Below, piece by piece: positions 35,014-43,481 of a stretch of DNA of 64,000 nt. The DNA is from Sphingomonas aquatilis. GTDB taxonomy: Bacteria > Pseudomonadota > Alphaproteobacteria > Sphingomonadales > Sphingomonadaceae. A model generated the notes under the pieces. That model saw only the letters and a program-made list of their open reading frames with translations. It searched no databases and had not been told where the DNA came from. The position numbers and the translations under genes were made by a program. Location of the stretch: assembly GCF_014196115.1 (NCBI RefSeq), contig NZ_JACIDB010000001.1, positions 1,178,001 through 1,242,000 of the forward strand. Direction: 5' to 3'. Numbering within the stretch: position 1 is the stretch's first letter; each line of letters starts with the position of its first letter.

Positions 35014-36713
35014 TTGGCCGCCGCGATCTTGAGGTCGGGGTGGCGGGCGTAGAGGATACGCTGCTGCAGGATCGCGAGGAAGTTGGACGCGATCCAGTAG
35101 ACCTGCAGGCCGACCGGATAGCTGGCCATCACGAACATCAGCACCCAGGGGATCACCGCAAACACCTGCTTCTGCGTGTCGTCCATCGGCGCCGGATTCA
35201 GCTTGAACTGGAAGTACATCGAGATGCCGAGGATGATCGGCACGACGCCGATCGCGATCAGGTGCGGGGGCGTGAAGTGCAGGTAGCCGAAGAGGTTGAC
35301 CGGGGTCAGCGGATCGGGCGCGGACAGATCCTTGATCCAGGCGACGAACGGCTGGTGCCGCATTTCGATCGTCAGCATCAGCACCTTGTACAGCGCGTAG
35401 AAGATCGGAATCTGGATCAGCGTCGGCACGCAACCGGCGACAGGATTGACCTTTTCCGTCTTGTAGAGGCCCATGACCTCCTGCTGCATGCGCGGCTTGT
35501 CGTCCTTGTAGCGTTCCTGCAGCGCCTTCATCTTGGGCTGGAGCGCGCGCATCTTGGCCATGCTGGCGAACTGGCGCTGCGCGATCGGGAACATCAGGCC
35601 ACGGATCGTGACCGTCAGCAGGATGATCGCGACGCCGAAGTTGCCGACCATGCGGAACAGCCAGTCGAGATAGGTGAAGATCGGCTTTTCGAGGATTTCG
35701 AACCAGCCCCAGTCGATCGCCTTGTCGAGCTTGGTGACACCCTGGTCGTTTTCGTAATGCTGGAGCGCCTTCACTTCCTTGGCACCCGCGAAGAAGCGCG
35801 TCGTCTGCGTGATCGCGCGGCCCGGCGGCAACAGCTTGGGCGCGAAGGCGTAATCGGCCTGATAGGCAGTGTTGGCGCCGGCGCGGAACTGGCCGTCGAA
35901 CTGCGCCTGCTGATCGGGGATCAGCGCAGTCAGCCAATATTTGTCGGTGAAGCCCAGCCAGCCGCCGGTGGTGGCGAACTTTTCGGGTGCCTTGTCGAGG
36001 TCCTTGAACTTGACGCCATAATCGGCGCCGCCGTTGTGGACCGACATCGGACCGGTGTGGATTTGCCACGTGCCGGGGTCCTTCGACACGCCGACGCGGT
36101 TGACATAGCCATAGGGGGCGACGGGCACCGGCGCGGCGCCGGCGTTCTGCACCGTCTGCTTGACGGTGAACATATATTGATCGTCGACCGACAGTTCGAT
36201 CGCGAAGCGTTGGCCGCTGGCGTTGGTCGCGGTGAGCGTCACCGGCTTGCCCGGCGCGAGGATCGGCGACGAGGCGGTCCAGACGGCATCGCCCGCGGGC
36301 GGCTTCAGCCCGTCGTCGCGCCAGCTGAAGCCGGCGAAATAGGCCTCCGGCGCGCCGCTCGGCGAGAGCAGGCGGATCGGGGGCGAGTTCGCGGCGATCG
36401 TTTCCTTGTACTTGACCAGTACGAGGTCATCGATGCGCGCGCCCTTCAGGTTGATCGACCCCTGCAGCGTCGGGGTCTGGATGCGGACGCGCGGGGAATC
36501 GCCCAGCACCGCCTGGCGGCTGCGGATCGCGGCGGGCGCGTCGGCGGTTGGATCGGCGGTCTTCGCGGTCACCGGCACCGACTTGCCGTTGACGATCTTC
36601 GTCACCGGCGGGTTCGACACGGGGAAGAATTTGCCCTGGATCAGCGGCCACGCGAAAAGGATCAGGGCCGCGATCACCGCGAACAGGACGAAATTCTGGC
36701 GTTCTTTGTTCAA
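35010..36713 (-). CDS. yidC: Membrane protein insertase YidC/Oxa1
   Basis: 567 aa. An N-terminal helix ([18 protein letters not shown]) anchors a large periplasmic beta domain (about 50-340). The five-helix Oxa1 core follows from about 355, with [21 protein letters not shown] holding the conserved groove Arg and [19 protein letters not shown]. It inserts inner-membrane proteins with SecYEG or alone. The start is TTG at 36713, which gives the conserved MNKERQNF N-terminus. It is 19 bases after yidD. Confidence 0.97.
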   Translation of the reverse strand: MNKERQNFVLFAVIAALILFAWPLIQGKFFPVSNPPVTKIVNGKSVPVTAKTADPTADAPAAIRSRQAVLGDSPRVRIQTPTLQGSINLKGARIDDLVLVKYKETIAANSPPIRLLSPSGAPEAYFAGFSWRDDGLKPPAGDAVWTASSPILAPGKPVTLTATNASGQRFAIELSVDDQYMFTVKQTVQNAGAAPVPVAPYGYVNRVGVSKDPGTWQIHTGPMSVHNGGADYGVKFKDLDKAPEKFATTGGWLGFTDKYWLTALIPDQQAQFDGQFRAGANTAYQADYAFAPKLLPPGRAITQTTRFFAGAKEVKALQHYENDQGVTKLDKAIDWGWFEILEKPIFTYLDWLFRMVGNFGVAIILLTVTIRGLMFPIAQRQFASMAKMRALQPKMKALQERYKDDKPRMQQEVMGLYKTEKVNPVAGCVPTLIQIPIFYALYKVLMLTIEMRHQPFVAWIKDLSAPDPLTPVNLFGYLHFTPPHLIAIGVVPIILGISMYFQFKLNPAPMDDTQKQVFAVIPWVLMFVMASYPVGLQVYWIASNFLAILQQRILYARHPDLKIAAAK

Positions 36714-36732
36714 GGTCTTGCCCCGTCTTGGC

Positions 36733-36945
36733 TCAAGGGACCGGGTCGGGTCCGTGCCCGCCCCATGGATGGCAGCGCGCGATCCGCTTCACCGCCAGCC
36801 AGCCCCCTTTGACCGCGCCATAGCGGCGAAGTGCCGTGATTGCATAGGCCGAACAGGAGGGTTGGTAGCGGCAGCTGGGCGGCAGGATCAGCGATGGGCC
36901 GAGTTGCCAACCGCGCGCGATCAGGATGAGAAGGCGCGCGATCAC
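36733..36945 (-). CDS. yidD: Membrane-protein insertion efficiency factor YidD
   Basis: 70 aa. The family signature is [19 protein letters not shown] (about 25-43), followed by [21 protein letters not shown]. An amphipathic N-terminal helix ([13 protein letters not shown]) lies at the membrane. The GTG start overlaps the rnpA stop by four bases. It assists YidC, encoded next. Confidence 0.95.
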   Translation of the reverse strand: MIARLLILIARGWQLGPSLILPPSCRYQPSCSAYAITALRRYGAVKGGWLAVKRIARCHPWGGHGPDPVP

Positions 36946-37340
36946 CGTTTCGGCTTTCGGGGGCCGCGCGGTCGCGAGGGCGAATCCTCGCCGCGCGCGA
37001 TCTTGCCCAGCGCTTTTGCGAATTCGGCCTTCAGCAGCGCATGGTCGCGCTCTATCCCGCCGTCCCGGCCGATCAGAACGTGGTCGGCGCCGCGGATGCC
37101 GCCCGCGGGCAACAGCTCGCGCGCCAACGCCCGCAACCGCCGTTTCATGCGGTTCCGGACGACGGCGTTGCCGATCTTCTTGGTGACGGTGAAGCCCACG
37201 CCCATGGCGGGGTCACCATCCTTGCGATCGTGCACCAGCAGGACGAATCCCGGCATCGGCGCACGCCGCCCCGCATTCGCCGCGAGAAATTCGCTGCGAC
37301 GCGAAAGAGTGCGGATGCCGGCAGGCGTGCCGACATCCAC
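36942..37340 (-). CDS. rnpA: Ribonuclease P protein component
   Basis: 132 aa. The RNR-type signature reads [14 protein letters not shown] (about 76-89), after [12 protein letters not shown]. The protein supports RNase P RNA in cutting 5-prime leaders from pre-tRNA. I chose the GTG at 37340, 8 bases after the rpmH stop, because the conserved LSRRSEF segment begins about 10 residues later; the frame stays open far upstream but only by running antisense-free through rpmH. The C-terminal ~20 residues are basic and Pro-rich. Confidence 0.92.
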   Translation of the reverse strand: MDVGTPAGIRTLSRRSEFLAANAGRRAPMPGFVLLVHDRKDGDPAMGVGFTVTKKIGNAVVRNRMKRRLRALARELLPAGGIRGADHVLIGRDGGIERDHALLKAEFAKALGKIARGEDSPSRPRGPRKPKR

Positions 37341-37348
37341 GGGCGTGC

Positions 37349-37483
37349 TTACGCCGACAGCTTCTTGCGGCCGCGCGCGCGGCGCGCACGGATCACCGCA
37401 CGACCGCCGACGGTCGCCATCCGCGAGCGGAAGCCGTGGCGACGCGCACGCACCAGGTTGCTCGGCTGAAAGGTCCGCTTCAT
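37349..37483 (-). CDS. rpmH: 50S ribosomal protein bL34
   Basis: 44 aa. [20 protein letters not shown] and then [20 protein letters not shown] are the diagnostic segments; the length is exactly right for the family. GAGGG lies about 8 bases before the ATG. It heads the rpmH-rnpA-yidD-yidC-engB unit. A promoter and a leader hairpin lie upstream. Confidence 0.98.
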   Translation of the reverse strand: MKRTFQPSNLVRARRHGFRSRMATVGGRAVIRARRARGRKKLSA

Positions 37484-37510
37484 GATTCATCCCTCGGATA
37501 CGTCGAAATA

Positions 37511-37537
37511 GAAAAGGGCCACCCCGAAGAGGCGGCC
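37511..37537 (-). terminator. Terminator-like hairpin in the rpmH leader (candidate attenuator)
   Basis: On the minus strand GGCCGCC pairs with GGTGGCC (one G-T pair) around TCTTCGG, followed by CTTTTC. It lies in the ~60-base untranslated leader between the rpmH promoter and start codon. Position and shape fit an attenuator or a 5-prime protective stem, not a terminator for an upstream gene. Confidence 0.45.
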
Positions 37538-37549
37538 GTGATAGGGCGC

Positions 37550-37577
37550 GCTTAACCAGCAGGCGCGGCGAAGTCAA
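37550..37577 (-). promoter_or_regulatory. Candidate rpmH operon promoter
   Basis: TTGACT (37577-37572), 16 bases, TTAAGC (37555-37550) on the minus strand. Transcription would begin near 37542, giving a ~60-base leader. Motif evidence only. Confidence 0.5.
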
Positions 37578-37743
37578 TGCGGTGACGGGGGCTGCGGTGG
37601 GAGAGGGGACCCTCATGATGCGCGATGTGGCGCTTGTGTGTTACATCTACAAGACGCGCTCAAGAGATGGCGCGCGATCGATCCGAAATGGTCATTCCCC
37701 GTTGCGCGAAAGCGGCTATGACCGGTTCCCGGGGGGGAGGGAC

Positions 37744-39252
37744 ATGACGGCGATCGTGCGGACGGTGGCGTATCTGGGGCTGGAGGCGCGCGGCGTCGAG
37801 GTGCAGGTGCAGCTGATCGCGGGCCTGCCCGCCTTCAATGTCGTGGGCCTGGGCGACAAGGCGGTGGCGGAAAGCCGCGAGCGGGTGCGCGGCGCGATCG
37901 CGGCGATGGGGCTGGCGCTGCCGCCCAAGCGGATCGTCGTCAACCTGTCGCCCGCCGACCTGCCCAAGGAAGGCGCGCATTTCGACCTGCCGATCGCGCT
38001 GGCGCTGCTCGGCGCGATGGGCGTCGTCGATGTCGAGGCGCTGGCTGAGTATCTCGTCGTCGGCGAACTGGGACTCGACGGACGGATCGCGCCATCGCCC
38101 GGCGTGCTGCTCGCCGCGCTGCATGCGGGCGCCGAGGGGCTGGGGCTGATCTGTCCCGCGGCGCAGGGGAGCGAGGCGGCTTGGGCGGGATCGGTCGAGG
38201 CGCTGGCCGCGCCCGACCTGTTGGCGCTGATCAACCATTTCAAAGGCCATGGCCTGCTGAGCGCGCCCGTGCCGGGCGAGGTCGAACCATCGGGCCACGG
38301 GCCGGACCTCAGGCAGGTGAAGGGGCAGGAGGTCGCCAAGCGCGCGTTGGAGATCGCCGCGGCGGGTGGGCACAATCTGCTGATGGTCGGGCCACCGGGT
38401 GCGGGCAAATCGCTGATGGCGTCGTGCCTGCCCGGCATCCTGCCGCCGCTCGACGCCGCCGAGGCGCTGGAGGTGTCGATGGTCCAGTCCGTCGCGGGGA
38501 CGCTGGCGGGCGGGCGGCTGACGCGCAACCGGCCGTTCCGCAGCCCGCATCACAGCGCATCGATGGCGGCGCTGACCGGCGGCGGGCTGAAGGTGAAGCC
38601 GGGTGAGGTGAGCCTCGCGCATCTCGGCGTGCTGTTCCTCGACGAGCTGCCGGAGTTCCAGCGCGCGGTGCTCGATTCGCTGCGCCAGCCGCTGGAAGCG
38701 GGGGTGGTCAGCGTCGCGCGCGCCAATGCGCACGTTACTTTTCCGGCGCGGGTGCAGCTGGTCGCAGCGATGAACCCGTGCCGGTGCGGGCATCTGGGCG
38801 ATGCCAGCCTCGCCTGCGCCCGCGCACCGAAGTGCGCGGCGGATTATCAGGCGAAGGTGTCGGGCCCGCTGCTCGACCGAATCGACCTGCATGTCGAGGT
38901 CGCCGCGGTCAGCGCCGCCGACCTCGTCCTGCCGCCGCCCGAGGAAGGATCGGCCGAGGTCGCCGCGCGCGTCGCGACCGCCCGCGCGATCCAGAGCGCA
39001 CGCTATGCGGGGGAGACGCCGCGGACGAACGCCGAGGCGGACGGCACATTGCTCGACGCGGTCGCAACGCCTGACGATGCCGGCCGCCGCCTACTCGCGC
39101 AGGCCGCCGAAGCGACCCGCATGTCGGCGCGTGGCTACACCCGTGTGCTACGCGTTGCGCGGACCATCGCCGATCTGGCCGGCGCGCACGACGTGGGGCG
39201 CGTCCATGTTGCCGAGGCGTTGAGCTATCGAAGACGCGCGCCGACGGCCTGA
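37744..39252 (+). CDS. comM: YifB/ComM-type Mg-chelatase-like AAA+ ATPase
   Basis: 502 aa. An N-terminal Lon-protease-like fold (about 1-165, with GLPAFNVVGLGDKAVAESRER and NLSPADLPKEG) precedes an AAA+ module with Walker A GPPGAGKS (about 216-223) and FLDELPEF as Walker B. A Cys cluster PCRCGHLGD...CAR follows. In Vibrio ComM is a branch-migration helicase that aids integration of transforming DNA. The ATG at 37744 has GGGGGAGGG just upstream. It is divergent from rpmH. Confidence 0.94.
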   Translation: MTAIVRTVAYLGLEARGVEVQVQLIAGLPAFNVVGLGDKAVAESRERVRGAIAAMGLALPPKRIVVNLSPADLPKEGAHFDLPIALALLGAMGVVDVEALAEYLVVGELGLDGRIAPSPGVLLAALHAGAEGLGLICPAAQGSEAAWAGSVEALAAPDLLALINHFKGHGLLSAPVPGEVEPSGHGPDLRQVKGQEVAKRALEIAAAGGHNLLMVGPPGAGKSLMASCLPGILPPLDAAEALEVSMVQSVAGTLAGGRLTRNRPFRSPHHSASMAALTGGGLKVKPGEVSLAHLGVLFLDELPEFQRAVLDSLRQPLEAGVVSVARANAHVTFPARVQLVAAMNPCRCGHLGDASLACARAPKCAADYQAKVSGPLLDRIDLHVEVAAVSAADLVLPPPEEGSAEVAARVATARAIQSARYAGETPRTNAEADGTLLDAVATPDDAGRRLLAQAAEATRMSARGYTRVLRVARTIADLAGAHDVGRVHVAEALSYRRRAPTA

Positions 39253-39327
39253 TGCGCTTTCTTGCTGCGGTGAGCCGCGATGCCCTTGCGGTGCGCGGCA
39301 TGACCCGCTACGCGCCCTGTCTTCGCT

Positions 39328-39412
39328 GCCCCTGTGGCGAAATTGGTAGACGCATTCGACTCAAAATCGAACGCCGCAAGGCATGCTGGTTCGAGTCCGG
39401 CCAGGGGCACCA
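39328..39412 (+). tRNA. tRNA-Leu, anticodon CAA
   Basis: 85 nt with encoded CCA. The acceptor stem is GCCCCTG with CAGGGGC and discriminator A. The anticodon stem TTCGA/TCGAA encloses loop CTCAAAA, giving CAA, which reads UUG. A long variable arm (CGCCGCAAGGCATG region) marks a class II tRNA, and the T loop reads GGTTCGAGTCC. Confidence 0.97.
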
Positions 39413-39786
39413 CCGCTTCCCAATCCCCTAAGTACTGAAACGGCTTAGGCGGATTTGGGGTCTGGTTCCGAGCCGCGGTTGGACATTCTCCATTTCAGAA
39501 GCACGGCAATCGCGATGCCCGCCGTACACATCTTGCGCATGCGGCTGCGTGCCCCGTGCGCGCGGTTCGTGTCGTGTCGGATGACGCCTTTTACGGTTGC
39601 GTTAGCGTGACGGATGGCCCGCGCGCTTTGGATGCGAGGTCGCGTTTGAACACCAACTCGCGCGTCTTCTGCCGGTGACGGCGAATGTCAGCGCGACGGC
39701 GACGCGCCCGATCTGATGTCCATTCTGAACATGATGAACCAAAAATTATACAATCGGGACCTAAGCCCTGGCCAACGAAGCAAGAC
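39413..39786. other. tRNA-Leu to chemoreceptor spacer
   Basis: 374 bases of lower GC than the surroundings. Soon after the tRNA a 6-base inverted repeat (CCTAAG...CTTAGG, 39427-39449) could end tRNA transcription. The last ~60 bases, with AAAAATTATACAATC, are AT-rich and the likely promoter side of the chemoreceptor. No gene recognised. Confidence 0.5.
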
Positions 39787-41919
39787 ATGGCGGGAAATAT
39801 GCGAGCGTTACGATCTTTGGCGACGATGATCAGCATTCGGGGCGCCATTGCGGTTGCCGTCTTCGTCTGCCTGGGATCGGCGACGACGGGTGTGCTGATC
39901 GACCGGGCGGCGCGGGAACGCGCGTCGGAGACCGGTCTGATCGTGGCGAAGCAGATCGCATCCAGCGCGGAGGGCGAATTCGAACGTCCCATCGGGCTGG
40001 TCCATTCGGCGCTCGTCGCGATGCAGTCGATGCGCCAGCAAGGGGTGGTGGATCGCGACGCGCATATCGAATTGCTGCGGTCGGAGGTGCGTGGCAACCC
40101 GCAGATCTTCGGCATGTCGACCGGCTGGGAACCTGGCGCGTTCGACAATCGCGATGCGGCCTTTGTCGACAGCAAGGCATCGGACAAGACGGGCCGGTTC
40201 CTGCCCTATCTGTATCGGGCGGGCGACCGCGTGTCGCTGGAGCCGCTCAAGGATTACGCCAAGGAAGGGCCGGGCGACTATTATCTGATGCCGATGCGCG
40301 CGCGGCACACCGTGCTGATCGAGCCCTATATCTATGCGGTCGAAGGCCATGACGTGCTGATGACGACGATCGCGGAACCGATCATGGAGCAGGGCAAGCC
40401 GATCGGGATCGTGACCGCCGACATCGCGCTGAGCGCCTTGCGCGATCGGCTGGACAAGGTGGTCGTCCCGTTCGGCGGGACGGCGACCGTCGTCACCGAC
40501 AAGGGCACCTTCGTCTACAATCGCAATGCGGCGCTGCTGGGCAAGCCCGCGCCGGCCAGCATGGGCAGCATCGGCCGGACGTCGGACCCGGCGCTGGGCG
40601 ACGTGCTGCGCATCGAGACGCCGATCCACTTCAAGGGCATCAAGGGCGCATGGTTCGTCAGGGTCGACCTGCCGATGAGCGCGGTGATGGCGGATGCACG
40701 CCAGGCGGAACTGACGCTGCTGATCGCGGCGATCGCGATCATCGGCGGGCTGATCATCGTGCTGCGGCGGACGGCGAACCGGATCGTCGGCGAACCGCTG
40801 GATGCGATCGCTGGCGAGATGAACGAACTGGCCAACGGCAATCTGGAGGAGCCGCCGGTCCGCGCCATCGTGTCGTCCGAAATCGATCGGATGGCCAAGG
40901 CGGTGGCGGTGTTCCGGGCGAACGCCATCGCGCAGCGCCGGTCGGAACAGGATCAGGCATTCGTTGTGTCCACGCTGGGCGCCCATCTGAAGAAGGTCGC
41001 GGCGGGGGATCTCACCGCGCAGATCGATCAGCCGTTCAACGGGGATTACGATCGGGTACGCGTCGACTTTAACGCCGCCATCGACAAGCTCGGCACGACG
41101 CTGTCCGCGGTCGCGAGCAATGCGGTGGAGGTGCGGACGGGCTCGGGCGAGATCAGCACCGCCTCGGACGACCTGTCGCGCCGGACCGAGCAGCAGGCCG
41201 CGAGCCTGGAGGAAACCGCGGCGGCGATGGACGAGATCACCTCGCAGGTCCGCACCACCGCGGCGGCGGCGCGCGAGACCAACAGCGTCGTCGAGGCGGC
41301 CCGCGCGGACGTGACGCTGAGCGATACGGTCGTCGGGCGGGCGGTGATCGCGATGAGCGATATCGAGAAATCGTCCGACGAGATCGCCGAGATCATCAGC
41401 GTGATCGACGGCATCGCGTTCCAGACCAACCTGCTGGCGCTGAATGCCGGGGTGGAAGCCGCCCGCGCAGGCGAGGCCGGCAAGGGGTTCGCGGTGGTGG
41501 CGAGCGAGGTGCGCGCGCTGGCCCAGCGATCGGCGGATGCGGCGGGCGACGTCAAGGCGCGGATCACCACGAGCACGGCGCAGGTCGGCACCGGCGTGGA
41601 TGCGGTCGGCGAGATGCGCAAGGTGCTCGATCGCCTGACCGGGCGGATCATCGAGATCAGCCGTCTGGCCAGCGAGATCGCGACGGCGGCCGAGCAGCAG
41701 GCGATGGGCCTGTCGCAGATCAACATCGCGGTGAGCGAGATGGACGCCACGACGCAGCAGAATGCCGCGATGGTGGAGGAAGCGACCGCCGCGGCGCGCA
41801 GCCTGGCCGGGCAGGCCGATGAGCTGGGCGAGCTGATCGCGCACTTCCGGTTGGCCCATGGCGGCTATGCGGCAGCAGGGGCCGCGCGCTCCTCGGTTCC
41901 ATTGCGTCTCGCCAGCTGA
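39787..41919 (+). CDS. Methyl-accepting chemotaxis protein with Cache sensor
   Basis: 710 aa. A first transmembrane helix (about 16-38) and a second (about 308-326) bracket a periplasmic dCache/PDC-type sensor containing [16 protein letters not shown] and [11 protein letters not shown]; this resembles amine or amino-acid binding Cache domains, but the ligand is unknown. A HAMP region and a second HAMP-like segment follow (to about 435). The signalling domain (about 440-690) has the hairpin tip [22 protein letters not shown]. There is no C-terminal CheR tether. No che genes are adjacent, so it is an orphan receptor. The ATG at 39787 or one at 39799 may be used. Confidence 0.93.
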   Translation: MAGNMRALRSLATMISIRGAIAVAVFVCLGSATTGVLIDRAARERASETGLIVAKQIASSAEGEFERPIGLVHSALVAMQSMRQQGVVDRDAHIELLRSEVRGNPQIFGMSTGWEPGAFDNRDAAFVDSKASDKTGRFLPYLYRAGDRVSLEPLKDYAKEGPGDYYLMPMRARHTVLIEPYIYAVEGHDVLMTTIAEPIMEQGKPIGIVTADIALSALRDRLDKVVVPFGGTATVVTDKGTFVYNRNAALLGKPAPASMGSIGRTSDPALGDVLRIETPIHFKGIKGAWFVRVDLPMSAVMADARQAELTLLIAAIAIIGGLIIVLRRTANRIVGEPLDAIAGEMNELANGNLEEPPVRAIVSSEIDRMAKAVAVFRANAIAQRRSEQDQAFVVSTLGAHLKKVAAGDLTAQIDQPFNGDYDRVRVDFNAAIDKLGTTLSAVASNAVEVRTGSGEISTASDDLSRRTEQQAASLEETAAAMDEITSQVRTTAAAARETNSVVEAARADVTLSDTVVGRAVIAMSDIEKSSDEIAEIISVIDGIAFQTNLLALNAGVEAARAGEAGKGFAVVASEVRALAQRSADAAGDVKARITTSTAQVGTGVDAVGEMRKVLDRLTGRIIEISRLASEIATAAEQQAMGLSQINIAVSEMDATTQQNAAMVEEATAAARSLAGQADELGELIAHFRLAHGGYAAAGAARSSVPLRLAS

Positions 41920-41939
41920 ACCGCTGCCTGGGACGGCGG

Positions 41940-41955
41940 AGGCCCGGCCGGGCCT
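41940..41955. repeat. 16-base perfect palindrome after the chemoreceptor gene
   Basis: AGGCCCGGCCGGGCCT is self-complementary. It lies 21 bases after the chemoreceptor stop and may act as part of a weak terminator (TTCGCTTCCC follows), but no proper T-run is present. Confidence 0.4.
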
Positions 41956-42094
41956 TCGCTTCCCATCATCCGATCCGACGACCACGGCAGCCGGTACGGC
42001 GGCCGGTTGCGCACCCATCGCGCCGTCGCTGGCGACGCGAGGAGAGCCGCGCGCCGGCGCGCCATCCGGCTGCCCCTGCCTTGTGAAACGAGCG

Positions 42095-43402
42095 ATGAAG
42101 ACGATCCATTTCCTCAGCCTGTGCGCCAGCACGGCACTGATCGCGCCGGCGCCGGCGCTCGCGCAAGCCGCTGACGGTGTCGGCGCGCTGCAGACGTCGA
42201 AACCGCTGGCGCGGGTGCCAGATGCCGATCCGGTGGCGCCCGACGCACCGGCGGACACGCTATCGTCGCGCGAGCATTCGGCGATCACCTATGCGTTGCA
42301 GGTCGAAGGGAGCATCGCGGTCGATCCCGTCCATCCGGCGAACGGCGTGAACTTCGGACAGGAATTTGCCGACCGCGCGAACCGCCCCTTGCTCAACCAG
42401 ATACTGGGAACGATCGCGCGCCCGGTTGCCGGTGGTCCGCGGGTGGACGTGGGCTTCAACCTGCAGGGGCTGTTCGGGACCGACGCGCGCTATTCACCGA
42501 CCATCGGCCTGTTCGATCGGACGTTCACCGGCCGCTATCAGTTCATCCTGACGCAGGCCAATGTCGTGGTCCACACGCCGGTGCTGACGCCGGGCGGCGT
42601 CGATTTCAAACTGGGGCTGTCGCCGGGGCTCATGGGATATGAAGGGCTCGATCCCTCTACGCGCCCGTTCTATACCTTGTCCTACGTCACCAATTACCTG
42701 CTGGCGTTCCAGACGGTGGGGGCGATCGCGACGGTGCATGTCAGCCCCCAGCTGGATGTCATCGCCGGCATCGATGCGGGGAACGAGGTGGTTCCCGGCA
42801 GGTCGGACAACAACGGCGCCGCAGCGGGTTATCTGGGGGTCAGCCTGAGCCATCTGGCCGGCGATCGCCTGACGGTCCTCGCGATGACGCGCTTCGGACC
42901 GGAAAATTCGCGTCTGGCCCTGCCCAATGCGAACCGGGCGATGCGCTGGTGGAACGACGTCACGGCGACCTACAAGATCGACGACCGCACGACGGTGGCG
43001 GGGGAGGCGAATTACCTGCGCGACGACGGGCTGAACGCGGAGGCCTATGGCGCGACGGCCTATGTCCTGCACACGATCAACCCGCAATGGTCGGCCAATC
43101 TGCGCGTCGATGCGTTGCGCGATCCGCAGGGGGCGTTCGTCGTCACATACGGGTCCGACACCGCGTTCGCCGACGCGATCCGTGGCGTGCCGGCGCTGAT
43201 CTACACCGCGCCGCCGACGACCTATGGCGCGGTGACCGCCGGCGTCTCGTACCGCCCCGCGGCGCTCAACAGCCGCCGTGTCGCGGTGACGGTTCGACCG
43301 GAAATCCGCTACGATCGATCCCTGAACGGGACGCGCCCCTATGATGGCGGGACCCGACGCGGTCAGTGGCTTGCCAGCGCGGACCTGATCGTCGGCTTCT
43401 GA
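42095..43402 (+). CDS. Outer-membrane beta-barrel (porin-like, BBP2-type) protein
   Basis: 435 aa. A signal peptide (MKTIHFLSLCASTALIAPAPALA, about 1-23) is followed by a mature protein built of alternating beta strands with aromatic girdles, ending ASADLIVGF with a terminal Phe as in BamA substrates. Segments RVDVGFNLQGLFGTDAR, LSYVTNYLLAFQTVG and GVSLSHLAGDRLTVLAMTRFG fit the BBP2/OmpL-like barrel family. A Pro/Asp-rich stretch separates the signal from the barrel. The substrate is unknown. It lies between a chemoreceptor and a convergent TonB-dependent receptor. Confidence 0.8.
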   Translation: MKTIHFLSLCASTALIAPAPALAQAADGVGALQTSKPLARVPDADPVAPDAPADTLSSREHSAITYALQVEGSIAVDPVHPANGVNFGQEFADRANRPLLNQILGTIARPVAGGPRVDVGFNLQGLFGTDARYSPTIGLFDRTFTGRYQFILTQANVVVHTPVLTPGGVDFKLGLSPGLMGYEGLDPSTRPFYTLSYVTNYLLAFQTVGAIATVHVSPQLDVIAGIDAGNEVVPGRSDNNGAAAGYLGVSLSHLAGDRLTVLAMTRFGPENSRLALPNANRAMRWWNDVTATYKIDDRTTVAGEANYLRDDGLNAEAYGATAYVLHTINPQWSANLRVDALRDPQGAFVVTYGSDTAFADAIRGVPALIYTAPPTTYGAVTAGVSYRPAALNSRRVAVTVRPEIRYDRSLNGTRPYDGGTRRGQWLASADLIVGF

Positions 43403-43481
43403 CGCTTGCGACGCGGCGACGCGGGGGGCATCGGTTCGCGCGGCGCCGGATGCCCGCTGCCAGGTCCGTCAGGCAACATGC

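Noticed and set aside
34348..36069. 573-codon frame reading through yidC into engB
   Set aside because: The upstream part is out of frame with yidC and lacks domain content; engB starts at the GTG that overlaps the yidC stop.
39225..39413. Open frame on the minus strand containing LAGLEPACLAAFDF
   Set aside because: This is the familiar spurious translation of the antisense strand of a tRNA-Leu gene; the tRNA on the plus strand explains the sequence.
39734..39829. 31-codon frame starting [15 protein letters not shown] just before the chemoreceptor
   Set aside because: It has no ribosome site and overlaps the chemoreceptor start; most likely chance in the promoter region.
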